A model generated the notes under the pieces. That model had not been told where the DNA came from. It saw only the letters and a list, made by a program, of their open reading frames with translations, and did not search any database. From positions 26,829,339-26,893,338 of the forward strand of contig CM049316.1 of the NCBI GenBank assembly GCA_026874595.1: a DNA stretch of 64,000 nt, in the 5' to 3' direction. Shown here piece by piece: positions 21,374-33,261 of the stretch (position 1 is its first letter; the number at the start of each line of letters is the position of its first letter). The translations under genes and the position numbers were made by a program. This DNA is from Sipunculus nudus. Taxonomy: Eukaryota > Annelida > Sipuncula > Golfingiida > Sipunculidae.

Positions 21374-24300
21374 GATATAACGCCTGATCCTGAACTGGAC
21401 CGTAGCGCTTTAAAACAAAATTCTCCATCAATCAGTAGACATAACCGTCCTCTGAACCAGGTCCTTAGAGACCCTGATATCAAATGTCCCCATATTTTAG
21501 TCAATCTTCAAAATAACAGATATAATAATTTGGTTACAGCTACAGTTAATTCCCTCGAAGTCCAATGTTTATTAGACACGGGAGCTCAAGTCTCTTGTAT
21601 TGATTGGCATACGATACAAAATCTAAACAACAGGGGTACTATTCCGGTTAATCCAGTAAACATTTCATATGTAAAAGGGATCGGAAATATCCATGTTAAA
21701 GTTATGGGTCAGGTTGATTTAACTCTTAAATTGGGGGAATTCGGTACCACACATTCCTTTCTGGTCTTAACATCTAGTAGTGTACCCATAATATTAGGTA
21801 CGGATTATTTACAGAAGTACCAAGCCCAAATTGATTTTTCTCATAATGTTCTCTCCTTAATGAATGGTAAATATCACATTCCACTGTGTAGTAAGGGACG
21901 GCCCTCTAATCACTCGTATCTCAGAGTTGCGATTAATACTACCTGTCAACCGCTCACAGAAACAATATTACCTGTTTACACTCCGGATCCATACTTCTCG
22001 GATACCATTGGACAGGTCATTCCTCTTAGCTTATTAAGAAAGTCGAAACGATTAGCTGGGGCGTATAGCATCAATACCTTAACCAATTCAAAAACTGTCA
22101 TGCGTGTTATGAATCCTTATACCAAACCAATTAAACTCTCACAGGGTTATCCAATTGCCTCATTCCGTTTACTTTCACCCACATCTGACGCATTCACCAT
22201 TATCGATCGCCAAGTCAGTATGGACATTAATCAGGTTAGTGCTAGTAATACCAATGAGGATAACGAGAAGGAATATTATAAAATAGCCCAATCCTTAAAC
22301 TTCAACTTAGAAGGAACAGAATTAAATGAACAGGAAAGATATAAATTACTGGCATTTTTAGGCTCAAATCGGGACATTTTTGCTACTAATATTACTGAAT
22401 TAGGACGTACAAATGTATTCTCTCATTCAATCGATACTGGTGATGAAACTCCCATTCGACTGGCCCCATACAGAGTAAGCCCCACTAAAAAGGCTGAAAT
22501 AGATAGGCAAGTTCAGGAAATGCTCGATACAGGCATCATCCAAGAATCTACATCCTTATGGCAAGCTCCTGTTTTATTAGTTCCTAAGAAAAATGGACAA
22601 TATAGATTTGCTGTGGATTATAGAAAATTAAATGCTATAACTAAGCCAGTAAGTCATCCTTTACCTCGAATTGAGGATGTTTTTGATAGTATTGGACAAG
22701 CAAAAGCGCGCATATTCTCTGTTCTAGATATGGCCTCTGGATTTTGGCAGATTCCAATGCACCCTGACTCTATTGACAAAACTGGATTTGTCACGCATTC
22801 AGGTACATATACCTGGAATGTTATGCCCTTCGGTCTTCGTAATGCACCATCATCGTTCTCTTTTACAGTTGGAACTATTTTAAAGGGTTTAAACTTTAAA
22901 AATGCTGTAGTATATGTTGATGATATACTTGTTTATAGTCGTAATTTATCTGAACATCTCACTCATTTGTCTCAAGTTTTTACTAGACTACGACAGGCTA
23001 ACTTAAAACTGAAACCATCCAAATGTCATTTTGCCACTCCTAAGGTCAATTTTTTAGGTCACTATATCACAACTAGTGGTGTTGAAATGGACACAGCGAA
23101 GACACAAGCTGTTGCCACCTTTCCCCAACCTAAGAACCCTAAACAAATGCGCAGTTTCTTAGGATTATGTAATTACTACAGAAAATTTGTTAAAGATTAT
23201 TCAAAAATTGCTTACCCATTGACCAGATTATTGCATAAAGATATTCCATTCAACTGGGATACTGCGTGCCAAAATGCTTTTACTAAACTGAAACAGGCTC
23301 TGACTACGGAACCTATTGTTTTGGTGTATCCTGATTTTGACAAGGAATTCATTTTATATACTGATGCATCCGATTACGCTATTGGTTATATTTTGGGTCA
23401 AAAAGACGACCATGGCAAGGAGCGTGTTATTGCCTATGGTGGCCGAAATTTGAGAAATAACGAAACCAGATGGGGCATAACAGATAAAGAGTGTTTAGCT
23501 ATTATAGAAGGTATTAAACATTACAATGTGTATCTTGCAAACGACCGGCCATTCACAATCGTGACAGATCATAGGGCTCTGACTTATTTGGACTCCTGTA
23601 AAAATTCATCAGCAAGGCTCGCTCGCTGGGCTATGAAATTACAGCCATATAAATATACAATAGTATATAAGCCTGGAAAATCAAACGTTAATGCGGACGC
23701 TCTTTCAAGAAGAAATTATGATATTAGTTTACAACCCATATCTCGGGAGGACACCCGTGATGTGTCTAGTCTTAGTTTACTTTCTACGCAGACTATTCCG
23801 GATCAGACATCTGATTTAGTTGAACATCGCTTTACTTATAGCTCTCAGATCATAACTCCTGAAATTAATCAATTACAAGAGTTGGCTCAAGCCTCGCAAA
23901 ATTACACGGACGCGACTCCACAACAGTTATTGGAACATCTTCTTCCTGAGATTACCCCGATACAGGAATTACAGGGTCAAGATGAGGATTTAATACCTAT
24001 CATAAAATACCTTAGGAATAAAACTGACTTACCTGATAATCAACGTTTAGCCAGAAACGTTATTTTAGAAAGTCAAAATTATTTTCTGGATAATAATATT
24101 CTATACCATCGTTATTATCCTCGTTCCAGCAGTAAACAAAAAAATGCACCATATATTCAGTTAGTCATTCCCCATATCTTGCGTGATGATATTTTAAGAT
24201 CTTATCATGATTCTTTGGCTGCTGGTTGTCATTTTGGTATTAATTCTACCTACGAAGCCTTACGACAGAAGTACTACTGGCATTCTATGTATGCTGATAT

Positions 24301-25594
24301 TACAAAATACATACGATCTTGTGACGCTTGTCAGGTTGCAAAACGACATTTCCATGCAAGGGATGCACCACTTATTAATTACCCACTTTCCTCTGTGTTC
24401 TCTCGAGTCCATGTAGACGTCTGTGGCCCCCTGAAAACAACTCCAAAAGGATATAAATATGTTCTTGTCATGGTTGACAGTTTTTCAAAATGGGTAGAGG
24501 CTGTTCCATTACGAGAACAGAATGCACAGTCTATCGCCAAGGCTATTTATAATACCTTTATTACCAGGTTTGGACCCCCGCATAGCCTCGTTTCGGATAG
24601 AGGTGCTAACTTTATGTCCCATTTGATTAAACAATTATGTAAACTTTTTCAAATTACAAAAGTAGAAACAAGTGCTTACCACCCAGCCTCGAATGGTCAG
24701 GTGGAAGTTTATAACCGCACTTTAGTCCAATCACTTCGGACATATATAGAAGCGGATCAATCTAATTGGGCTGATTTAATTCCAAGTTTATTAATGGCTT
24801 TTCGTTTCAGACCTCAGGCACAACTTGATGGCTTTAGCCCATATCAAATTTTGTTTGGTAAGAAACCAACACTTCCAATTGATGTGCAGTTGTTACCTGC
24901 ACCTAAACTGTCCACTCCCGATCAGGCATACCTTGATTTATTAACTACACGCCTGAGACAAATCAGGGAGATAGTAGCTGATATTACTTCTGAGACCAAA
25001 GATAAAATTAAACAGCGACATGATATAAAAGCATCTCAACCTGACTTTCAGGTCGGTGATCGTGTTCTGTTAAAACGTATGGCCAAAACCCCGGGTCTTA
25101 CGCCAAAATTACTCCCCAAATACTTAGGCCCATACTACATTGCAATAGCCAATTCTAATAATACGTATAAACTTATTGATTGCCGTACTAACAAAGCTTT
25201 ACCCGCTTTCGTGCATAGTAATAGGTTAAAAAAATATTTTGATCCCCAGGATCGTCCGACAAATCGTCGCGATCCCCCCGATCATCCCACCAATGATCCA
25301 CCCTCGACCCGTGTCGATTCATCCCAGCGTGATACATCCTCTAGAGATCGTGCTATCTTGGATCCAGACAGTCCAGGTCGATCTCAAACTTCCCATGATG
25401 CATACGCTGCCGTTAATAGGCTTATGAAGTGTTCAAAACACCAAGGAAAGCGTGTGTATTTCGTGAAATGGGTAGACAAATCACGGAAATCTTCCTGGGA
25501 ATATGCTGACGATATTTCGCCCGCACTTATCCGTGAATTTCACATTAAACGAACAATGACCGGTCAGGTACGCAAACGTAAAAACAAACGTTAA
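21374..25594 (+). CDS. pol: Element A Pol (PR-RT-RH-IN-chromodomain)
   Basis: Open from directly after the TAG to TAA. Residue numbers count from 21530. Protease: DTGA 16-19, with an ILGTDYLQ segment. Reverse transcriptase: FSVLDMASGFW, then YVDD 462-465. RNase H: TDAS with Asp612, later KECLAII and TDHRAL. Integrase: a His-His-Cys-Cys zinc region (YHDSLAAGCH ... CDACQ), then Asp963, Asp1023 and Glu1059, giving the DDX35E spacing. Then a GPY/F-like LGPYYIA, and a C-terminal chromodomain-like VYFVKWVDKSRKSSWEY. All catalytic residues are present and there is no frameshift. Expected as a Gag-Pol fusion by readthrough, processed by its own protease. Confidence 0.92.
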   Translation, partial: DITPDPELDRSALKQNSPSISRHNRPLNQVLRDPDIKCPHILVNLQNNRYNNLVTATVNSLEVQCLLDTGAQVSCIDWHTIQNLNNRGTIPVNPVNISYVKGIGNIHVKVMGQVDLTLKLGEFGTTHSFLVLTSSSVPIILGTDYLQKYQAQIDFSHNVLSLMNGKYHIPLCSKGRPSNHSYLRVAINTTCQPLTETILPVYTPDPYFSDTIGQVIPLSLLRKSKRLAGAYSINTLTNSKTVMRVMNPYTKPIKLSQGYPIASFRLLSPTSDAFTIIDRQVSMDINQVSASNTNEDNEKEYYKIAQSLNFNLEGTELNEQERYKLLAFLGSNRDIFATNITELGRTNVFSHSIDTGDETPIRLAPYRVSPTKKAEIDRQVQEMLDTGIIQESTSLWQAPVLLVPKKNGQYRFAVDYRKLNAITKPVSHPLPRIEDVFDSIGQAKARIFSVLDMASGFWQIPMHPDSIDKTGFVTHSGTYTWNVMPFGLRNAPSSFSFTVGTILKGLNFKNAVVYVDDILVYSRNLSEHLTHLSQVFTRLRQANLKLKPSKCHFATPKVNFLGHYITTSGVEMDTAKTQAVATFPQPKNPKQMRSFLGLCNYYRKFVKDYSKIAYPLTRLLHKDIPFNWDTACQNAFTKLKQALTTEPIVLVYPDFDKEFILYTDASDYAIGYILGQKDDHGKERVIAYGGRNLRNNETRWGITDKECLAIIEGIKHYNVYLANDRPFTIVTDHRALTYLDSCKNSSARLARWAMKLQPYKYTIVYKPGKSNVNADALSRRNYDISLQPISREDTRDVSSLSLLSTQTIPDQTSDLVEHRFTYSSQIITPEINQLQELAQASQNYTDATPQQLLEHLLPEITPIQELQGQDEDLIPIIKYLRNKTDLPDNQRLARNVILESQNYFLDNNILYHRYYPRSSSKQKNAPYIQLVIPHILRDDILRSYHDSLAAGCHFGINSTYEALRQKYYWHSMYADITKYIRSCDACQVAKRHFHARDAPLINYPLSSVFSRVHVDVCGPLKTTPKGYKYVLVMVDSFSKWVEAVPLREQNAQSIAKAIYNTFITRFGPPHSLVSDRGANFMSHLIKQLCKLFQITKVETSAYHPASNGQVEVYNRTLVQSLRTYIEADQSNWADLIPSLLMAFRFRPQAQLDGFSPYQILFGKKPTLPIDVQLLPAPKLSTPDQAYLDLLTTRLRQIREIVADITSETKDKIKQRHDIKASQPDFQVGDRVLLKRMAKTPGLTPKLLPKYLGPYYIAIANSNNTYKLIDCRTNKALPAFVHSNRLKKYFDPQDRPTNRRDPPDHPTNDPPSTRVDSSQRDTSSRDRAILDPDSPGRSQTSHDAYAAVNRLMKCSKHQGKRVYFVKWVDKSRKSSWEYADDISPALIREFHIKRTMTGQVRKRKNKR

Positions 25595-27132
25595 ATACAC
25601 TGACTGTACTCACCCGTATATAGACCCTAATAGTGAGATGACGAGGATATAATCCGTTTCATTTTCATATATTATATCATCACTCTGCAGATGTGTGGAT
25701 CTTATACATACATAGCATGCAATAAAATTACCATCTTAAATCCTTAAGGTTAAGATCAATACACACATTTGTGGAGAGATTTACTATTCTCATATGTCAT
25801 TCCTCATACTTATTCATCCATTCCTTGTCCCCTTACAGAAAATGGGCATCACACGGGAAGAAATACATTCCACTTACTGTTAGGAATCCTTCTTTATATC
25901 GTTTTGGCAATCATGGAAATTAAAACGCATGTTGCGTCACGGACTTCCTATTACGATTCTTACGATGAAACATCACGGCGTAGTGTATTTGGTTAACTCG
26001 TGTCCTACACGGGAGGACCCCACTTCCTATGAAACGGACGTAGACAATAAAGTCGCTACAAATCCATTAAAAGTTCCGGGTCAGGCACTCAAAACAGCAA
26101 TGTTTCCTGCTGTACCTCCGTTCATGGCATCGTTGTCCACGATGTCCATGACGGATAATACAACGCATGCTACGTTGTATCCACTATCTGATAATGTATC
26201 ATTAGATGGTGCAATATCACGTTGAGGTTATTTACTTATGTAGCGTCTATTTAGAAAATTGTCGCTATATGTGTATATATATATATGTCCTTGTTATATG
26301 ATACTGTCTTTTATGATATTTCTTGATAATACATGACATATGTAGCATTAATCTTGTTGTTACGATTGTACATATTCTTATTGTTCCTTAATACGTGCAT
26401 ATTGACAAAAAAAAAACAATGAAAAAAAAATGTACAAAAGCTTTAAAATCCCTAAAGAAAAAGACTGTGTGACTACTAATATGTATAATTGTTGCCTCTT
26501 TGCAAATAAGCCATGCATATATCTGTATACTTATTATCCCTTATCATTATATCTTATGTGTAGTTAATCATCACTATATACCATGTGTAGATCTCATTGA
26601 TGTATATTTATCCTGCATTATATTCTTATCATATTATGTATATTGGTCTTTTCATATGTATATTTAAATATATATATCTATAATGTATTTCCCTGTGATT
26701 GTACCTTCACGAAACTTATTGAATATTATCATACAATTACAGGACTATTATTTTATCTTCTTGCTGTGTTACGATAAGATGTACTCCAACACACACAAAA
26801 ATATATATAAACAAAAAACAAACCCACTAGCATACTAGAGATAGCTACTAGTATATTGTATTATCCATGTTTCCTGATACTATATTGATGCTTATGGATT
26901 GTCCTGCCGCTGCAGCCAGTCCTTTGATGCGATTTTTCATGTTATACTATTGATACTTCTTGTATTTTATATATGTCTATCATTATGATCATTATTGTTA
27001 TTATACATATATTCACCGATTTATCTTATTCTTCTTGCTTACATTGTTCTAATGTTGTACACATTGTCCTCAGTGTGTTGTTCATCTTACTGTGTATTTG
27101 ACCCGGAGTTCAAATTTTGAGCCCCAGGGATA
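25595..27132 (+). other. Element A 3' untranslated region
   Basis: 1.5 kb between pol and the 3' LTR, unusually long. An ATG-initiated frame at 25929-26225 (98 codons) and an overlapping frame (about 25769-25996) with one hydrophobic segment (FHLLLGILLYIVLAIM) are the only open stretches. Neither resembles an envelope gene or a known family. The rest is AT-rich. The sequence before the LTR (GAGCCCCAGGGATA) is only a weak polypurine tract. Confidence 0.6.
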
Positions 27133-28048
27133 TGTTATGTGGTAAGAGGTGTTAATATCTATTATAATTAATTACTGATTTTAACGCAATATTTTGGTAC
27201 ACATAAGATCAGTTACCAGTTCAGCAGATGGAAAGACAGATAGAGCGACAGAGAGAAATGATAATAGCCTAAATTGGTGTACCAACGCATTGTCTACCAT
27301 TGTAAGACAGGTGTTTGGATTCCGATCTCCATATGTCGGTTAGCATATAGGTTTAGAAAAGAAGCTGATAAATGAGTATTTTAATGGACATAAATTCTGA
27401 ATGCAGATAACCAGTGATTACTATAGACTGGTATAATTGTTATAGCCATGTGAATGTAAACTTAATCAAGTAAGCCAAAATAGATTCTGTTATTATAGGC
27501 ATCAGCAGAAGCCAGGTTTAGATCTGGAGGACAGTGTCAAATGATAAAGTCAAAGGTACGGTGAATACCGGCCTGCGCATGAGGCAGTAATTTAGGACAG
27601 GAAAACTGTACCAAAAGTGAGTCAGTAAGTAGCTGGGTCACACAGAATTGATCAGGAGACAAATATGTACCCTGAATATATTAATATCAGGAATATAATG
27701 ATATTACATGAGCTTTAGGTAAAACAAGGAAAAAGTTTGTGCGTAGGCGAAAGCCGAAGCCATATATGGTTATCTAAACATTCAGGTATGTCATAATGAC
27801 ACATATCCAATATCCAATAGAAAAAGTGTAAGATGATGTAAAGGTTTGTGACGTAGTAATACTGATACAAAATCCTGTGTTGGGCTGGGAACTGGCAGAC
27901 AGACCCACGCCATCATCAACATGTAAACCAAGACAACTGGAAATAAAACAGCACAATATCCAACTTGGACTGTCTCAGTTATTCACCTGACGCGCCGTGT
28001 GACTGTGTTATGGCCAGGGAAGAACTCCCCTAATTCCCCGTTGTAACA
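27133..28048 (+). repeat. Element A 3' LTR (916 bp)
   Basis: Same ends as the 5' LTR (TGTTATGTGG to TTGTAACA), 3 bp shorter. AATAAA at 27942-27947. Followed by ATATATATGATGC, which resumes the D1 host segment. Confidence 0.93.
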
Positions 28049-31000
28049 ATATATATGATGCTGTGACAAGGTGGGGGGGCATGGTTTGGATTTTTTAAAA
28101 TTAATTGTCTATAGCCCTTATATAGGCCTATTTATTGACATTTCCTTAAATATAGGCCCAACTTTGAGGCCAATGGCTTGTAAAAAAAAGTTAAAGGGAT
28201 AATAAATTTTCATTAACCGGCATTCATCAGTTAAATTAAGCTTGGATAGTAAACACGTGTAGGCCTACATGCGAATGTATGTAGATATATATGTTGACTG
28301 TAATTACGCAGTAAGAAAACTTTCACTCACGATTTCATCGTGTGTTGTACATGTAGGCCTACACATGGGCCTATAGGCCTACCGTAGGTCTATAGGCAAT
28401 AGACAACAAACTTCACTCTCTTTTATTTGAAACAATAAGACAAGGCCGACAGGCGTAATGCGAACCTGTGCATTGGAAAATACACCAGGTATAATGCTTC
28501 AATGATGGACCATGTATATGATGTATATGATGTATATGAACAATGCAAGTACTTAACATTTTAAATTAGAAACAATTACACAATCATCACTGCTGGAATT
28601 CTGGCATGGGTGCATACAACACTAAAAAGATTGTAGCTGGCACCACCAGTCTTGTATACAACGAAGCTATCAGAGATATATACATATGCCAATTTCAGGC
28701 TGATATATCACACTCCTTTTGAGGAAACGCAGGGACACACGCTATGCAAAAGTCATTTTAGGGCGCGACACCTGTCTTGTGAGTGAGAAAGCCATCAAAG
28801 ACACATAGACAGGTCAAAATATTAGGCCAATACATCAAACTTACCATTAGTCTGATGCATGGGGCTGACCAGGCTTAGGTGAGAAAGGCAGTTGCCCCGA
28901 GTGAACTGTGACAAATTGCTTGCTCAGGCTATTGCACTGAGTCAACTCATGACCTGCACCTGGCTAGACTGATTGAACTCTTGACCTATATCTGGCTGCA
29001 CTGAATGAACTCTTGATCTGATGCAAAATCTGAAACAGTTGGCAATTTCTCAACCTAATAAAGTAACAGACACAATCTTAGCTTGTTGGTAAATCTGTTA
29101 TACATACTGAAAGACTTTGGCTAAAATGTTTTTTTTTCAAGCTGACATATTCATAAACTTTTCAACAAAATATCTAGAATAATAAAAGATGCAGTACTTT
29201 CATTGTTAAAGGTCCAATAGTTCTGCCAAAAATCATTCTAGTAAACTTGAACCTAAGAATAATTTTGTGCAATGTTACAGAAAATAATTGAACAATAATT
29301 TTATAGAAGAACACTATTGTAGTCCTCAGTTTGAAAAAGACAATAATGGCCATAAGACCAACTTAAGCTTTTCACAACTCAACCAAAAATCAACAAACTC
29401 AATCTATTCTGATATAATTGAAAGAACCATGTCCTAGGATAATTCTTTTGAAAAATTGATCAATTCAACTTGACAGTTTCATCATTAACATTTTAAGCTG
29501 AAAGAGGCTAAAAATATGAGTTTTTTTGCCCATAAAAAACAGGTCAATGTAGATGGCACCTCGAAATCTGCAACTTCAAATATGAGTCATGTGACCAACA
29601 TTTGTACAATACCTGGTAATGCTAGATTCTGTCATTCTGAGATTACTATGTCAGTAAGCTTACTTGGCCAATTGACTAAGTTCAAATTCTTGTAACTCAT
29701 CAATGCAAACCATTTGAACAAACTTGAGAGGGCTTGCCTCTGGGATCATTTCTGTAAAATATTGAACAATTTGGCTGGACCGTTTACAAGAAGAAGACTT
29801 TTAAAGGTTTTTCAGCTTTTAAAAAACTTTCTTGTCAATATTTACCATAGATATTAACCTGTAATCTAATTGTCTACAGGCATGATGTAACAGATGCTGA
29901 TAAACTGGGGCCAGGCTAGATGAATATGCTTTACACAGCTAACATATATGGTAAAATGAATCAATTCAATCTTTATAATTCAGCCAAAATTCATTCTTTG
30001 GAACCATAAAAGACAATTATTATAAGAATTATTCAAGGGATTATTCTTGTAAAATATAAAACAAACTGGCCTCAGTGGCATCAGTCAAAAAACGTTTTGC
30101 AGGTTTATAACTCATATGGGAAAATACAGCAAAATGGCTAAGTTAAGCTTCCCATAACTCAGCCAAAAATCACTGAACCAAAACCATTTGAACAAACCTG
30201 AATTATCAACATCTTAGGATACCGTAAAAGTCGTTGCAGAAGTCGCATCCTTATCACAAGTCGCACCCTGACTTTAAGGATTCCTCTGGAGAAAAGCCGT
30301 TCAAGTTTTGTTTCAGGAAAAGTCCATAATATAGGTCGCACCCAGACTTCAGAGGCGTCCCAACAACCTGATTCTTATGGAATTTAAGTATCATTCCTTG
30401 TGGTGCAAGATTACAACCAACGTCCCTGTAGTACTAATATGGGTTATTAACTAGTAAACCATTTAAACATAAAACTAATTGGACAGCATTAATACAATGC
30501 TTATATTTAAGGAATAACAAAAGAATCATTACATATAAAGTCGGGGTTCGATTGTCAGGTAAAATTTGTACGTTAAAGATCGTCAAAAGTATGGAGAATT
30601 CATTACACTATGATCAGTTTACGCACACGTGACGAGTCTCAAACCGTCGCATTGGGCATATTTTTAACTAAAGATTATTGAAGGATGGAAAGAATAATTT
30701 AGTTTGAATTTATTTACCTAATTTCTTAAATGGGCTCTCAAACTGAATTGAGTAACCCTTGAATTAATTGTTACAACTTACCATCAAGGCGAGGTACATG
30801 CACGGTATCATTTAAATCACTGAAATATGTCAGTCAACAAGGGGATAATGAACGCTTTATTGACCGGTCAGTTAAATAAAAAAAATAAACATATTTGAAT
30901 TTACGGGTATTATATTTACTGAGACTAATGATTTTATTCTGTGATAATATCTGGAAAGTCCAATTTCCATCGTTATCATTGAATATATTCAAATGGCTTA

Positions 31001-33261
31001 GATATATGGCAGACTCGGCCGTATTGAACCAAATCCGTCAGGACACCAAACGATGCCGGTTCCCGTGGAACTTAGGTACGTATGTGGCAATTTCAGAAAA
31101 TAAAATATATACCTGTATGATGTTTGTCATTTCATTGTACTTTATTAATGTCTTCATTAAAAAAATCACGAATACGTCAACGCACGACTGACCGTAATGC
31201 ATGCGTGCCGCTATATTGTTGACCGGGCATACGATCGTCATGAAAGAGACACGGGTAAATCACGATATCTCGTATATTTGCAGCTCACGTGAAACGTTAT
31301 AACATTGTTATCAAATACGCTTGAAAACCACGAGATGGTGAGGGTGATCTGATGGTTCTTAAAATGGGAGTTTATAACTGGATATCAGTCACGGAAAGCT
31401 TAGTTGACCTCGGGATGTAAAGGTTATTGAACGGGTGACCCGGGGCTTGAACTTCCGCTACACGGCCTCAAAGGTCAGCCGGTACCAAGCGATCAACCGG
31501 GCAGGAAGTAGAATTTACGTGTCTGTAGTGGATCAAGCTTGAATGTGACGCAACTTTACATGTAGAAACGGATATGGACACGGATGGTTTTATCATAATG
31601 ACACGCATACCCATAATGATTAAACGGAAAGAAAAGGTACATCAAAGAGCGGCAGACTGGCATTTGCGTAAAATTGACTCATGATATAACAGTAGCGCAG
31701 ATCAGGAAGTGTCACTTGAATTGCGACTTGTCAGCATGGGTAGGCCTTGAACTGAGCAAATTTCATGTTAATAAAATCAAACTTCCGTCAGTTCACAAAA
31801 TATAAGGCAGGTTTTCATTAGAGATGGTTAAAGGTGTAAATTGGGGAGAGACGTGTCACAGAGCACTGGTTAAGGTATCGCATATTATCGCTCAACTGAC
31901 GTCGTTCCATATACCGGGAAAGCTGACTGAGACGGGATAAGAACGTATTATAAGTCGCACCCCGACTTTTCAAGAAAATTCTTGTTTTTAGCGAACCTTT
32001 GAGCTTATGCAATGGTGTGGCGTCGTCCGGCGTCCGTCGTCTGTACGTTAACCCATACTATCTTAAAACGGCAAGAGTAAGCATCACGAAATTTGATGCA
32101 AAAAATTAGTCATCTAAAAAACTCTATCGGATTTTGCTTATATTTTGGCTAACTGCATTTTCTTAGATTTTATTGGGAAAAAGCTAAAAAAAGCTTTAAA
32201 AAGCTTCTTCTCCGAAACTGTTCAGCCAAATTGTCCAATATTTCACAGAAATGATTCCTGGAATAATCTTTCTCAAGCTTGTTCGAATGGTTTAAGTTCG
32301 GTGATTTTTGGCCGAGTTACAGGAAGTTGAACTTAGTCATCTGTCCATAAAAGCATACTAAAATTACAATCTCAGAAACGGCTGGAGCTATCATCACCAA
32401 ATTTTATGCCAATGTTGTTCACATGAGACATATCTGAAATTGAGGTATTGGTGGCGCCATCTGCATCGACCTTTTTTGTACAGGGGTCATCAGTGCCCGT
32501 ATCATACTGACGGCTACAAAAAACTTCTTCTCTGAAACCATATGGCCAAATAGTTTAATATCGCACAGAAATGATCCTAGGGTAGTGCTTTCTGAAATTT
32601 GTTCAAATGGTCTAAGTTCAGTGACTTTTGGGAGAGTTATGGGAAGCTGAATTTAGTCATATGCTGTAACAACCCATTTTAGCTCAGTGGCTACAAAGAT
32701 CTTCTCCTCAAAAACCACGGGGCCAAATTCTTAAATCTCACACATTAATTATCCTTAGATGTTTATAATTCAAGTTTGTTCAAATGGTTTTGGTTCAGTG
32801 ATTTTTGGCTGAGTTATGGGAAGCTTAACTTAGCCATTTGCTGTATTTTCCCATATGAGTTATAAACCTGTAAAATATTTTTTGACTGACCCTACTGAGG
32901 CCAATTTGTTTAATATTTTACAAAAAATAATCCCTTGAATAATTCTTATAATAATTGTCTTTTATGGTTCCAAAGAATGAATTTTGGCTGAATTATAAAG
33001 GTTCAATTGAGTCATTTTACCATATGTTAGCTGTGTGAAGCAGATACACAGATACATCTAGATACATCTAGACTGGCACCAGTTCCTCATGCCAGGCAAT
33101 GTTTACAATCACAGCTATACAGCTCTCTGTGGGTATATAAAGACGGCTGTACATGGATTATAAATAATTGGTATCCATAGTCAAATTAATTCAAGATTTT
33201 GCCATCTGTGAGATGTATCTGTATTACAATTTTGCATTCAATATGCATCTGTATTAATTTT

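Larger units (their letters stand above)
19412..28048 (+). mobile_element. Element A: complete Ty3/gypsy retrotransposon with chromodomain
   Basis: An 8.6-kb element: 5' LTR, primer binding site, gag, in-frame TAG, pol (protease, reverse transcriptase, RNase H, integrase, GPY/F-like region, chromodomain), a 1.5-kb untranslated stretch, 3' LTR. LTRs start TGTTA and end TAACA. It lies in a (TA)n tract, with ATAT on both sides as an ambiguous 4-bp target duplication. Near-identical LTRs and open frames indicate a recent, possibly active copy. The C-terminal chromodomain places it with chromoviruses, which are thought to bias integration through histone-mark reading; that role is known for the group, not shown here. 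Confidence 0.92.
19019..28203 (+). repeat. D1: first copy of a duplicated host segment, split by element A
   Basis: D1 consists of 19019-19411 and 28049-28203 (about 550 bp), interrupted by element A. It starts TTTTCATT(A)ACCGGCATTC, includes TAGGCCTACATGCG and GTAGGTCTATAGGCAA landmarks, a (TA)n block, then GGCATGGTTTGGATTTTTT and ACTTTGAGGCCAATGGCT. The same landmarks in the same order make up D2 directly downstream, so D is a tandem duplication. Confidence 0.75.

Noticed and set aside
25769-26225. Envelope gene in element A
   Set aside because: One hydrophobic segment only, no signal peptide, cysteine pattern or adequate length; frames overlap and are short.
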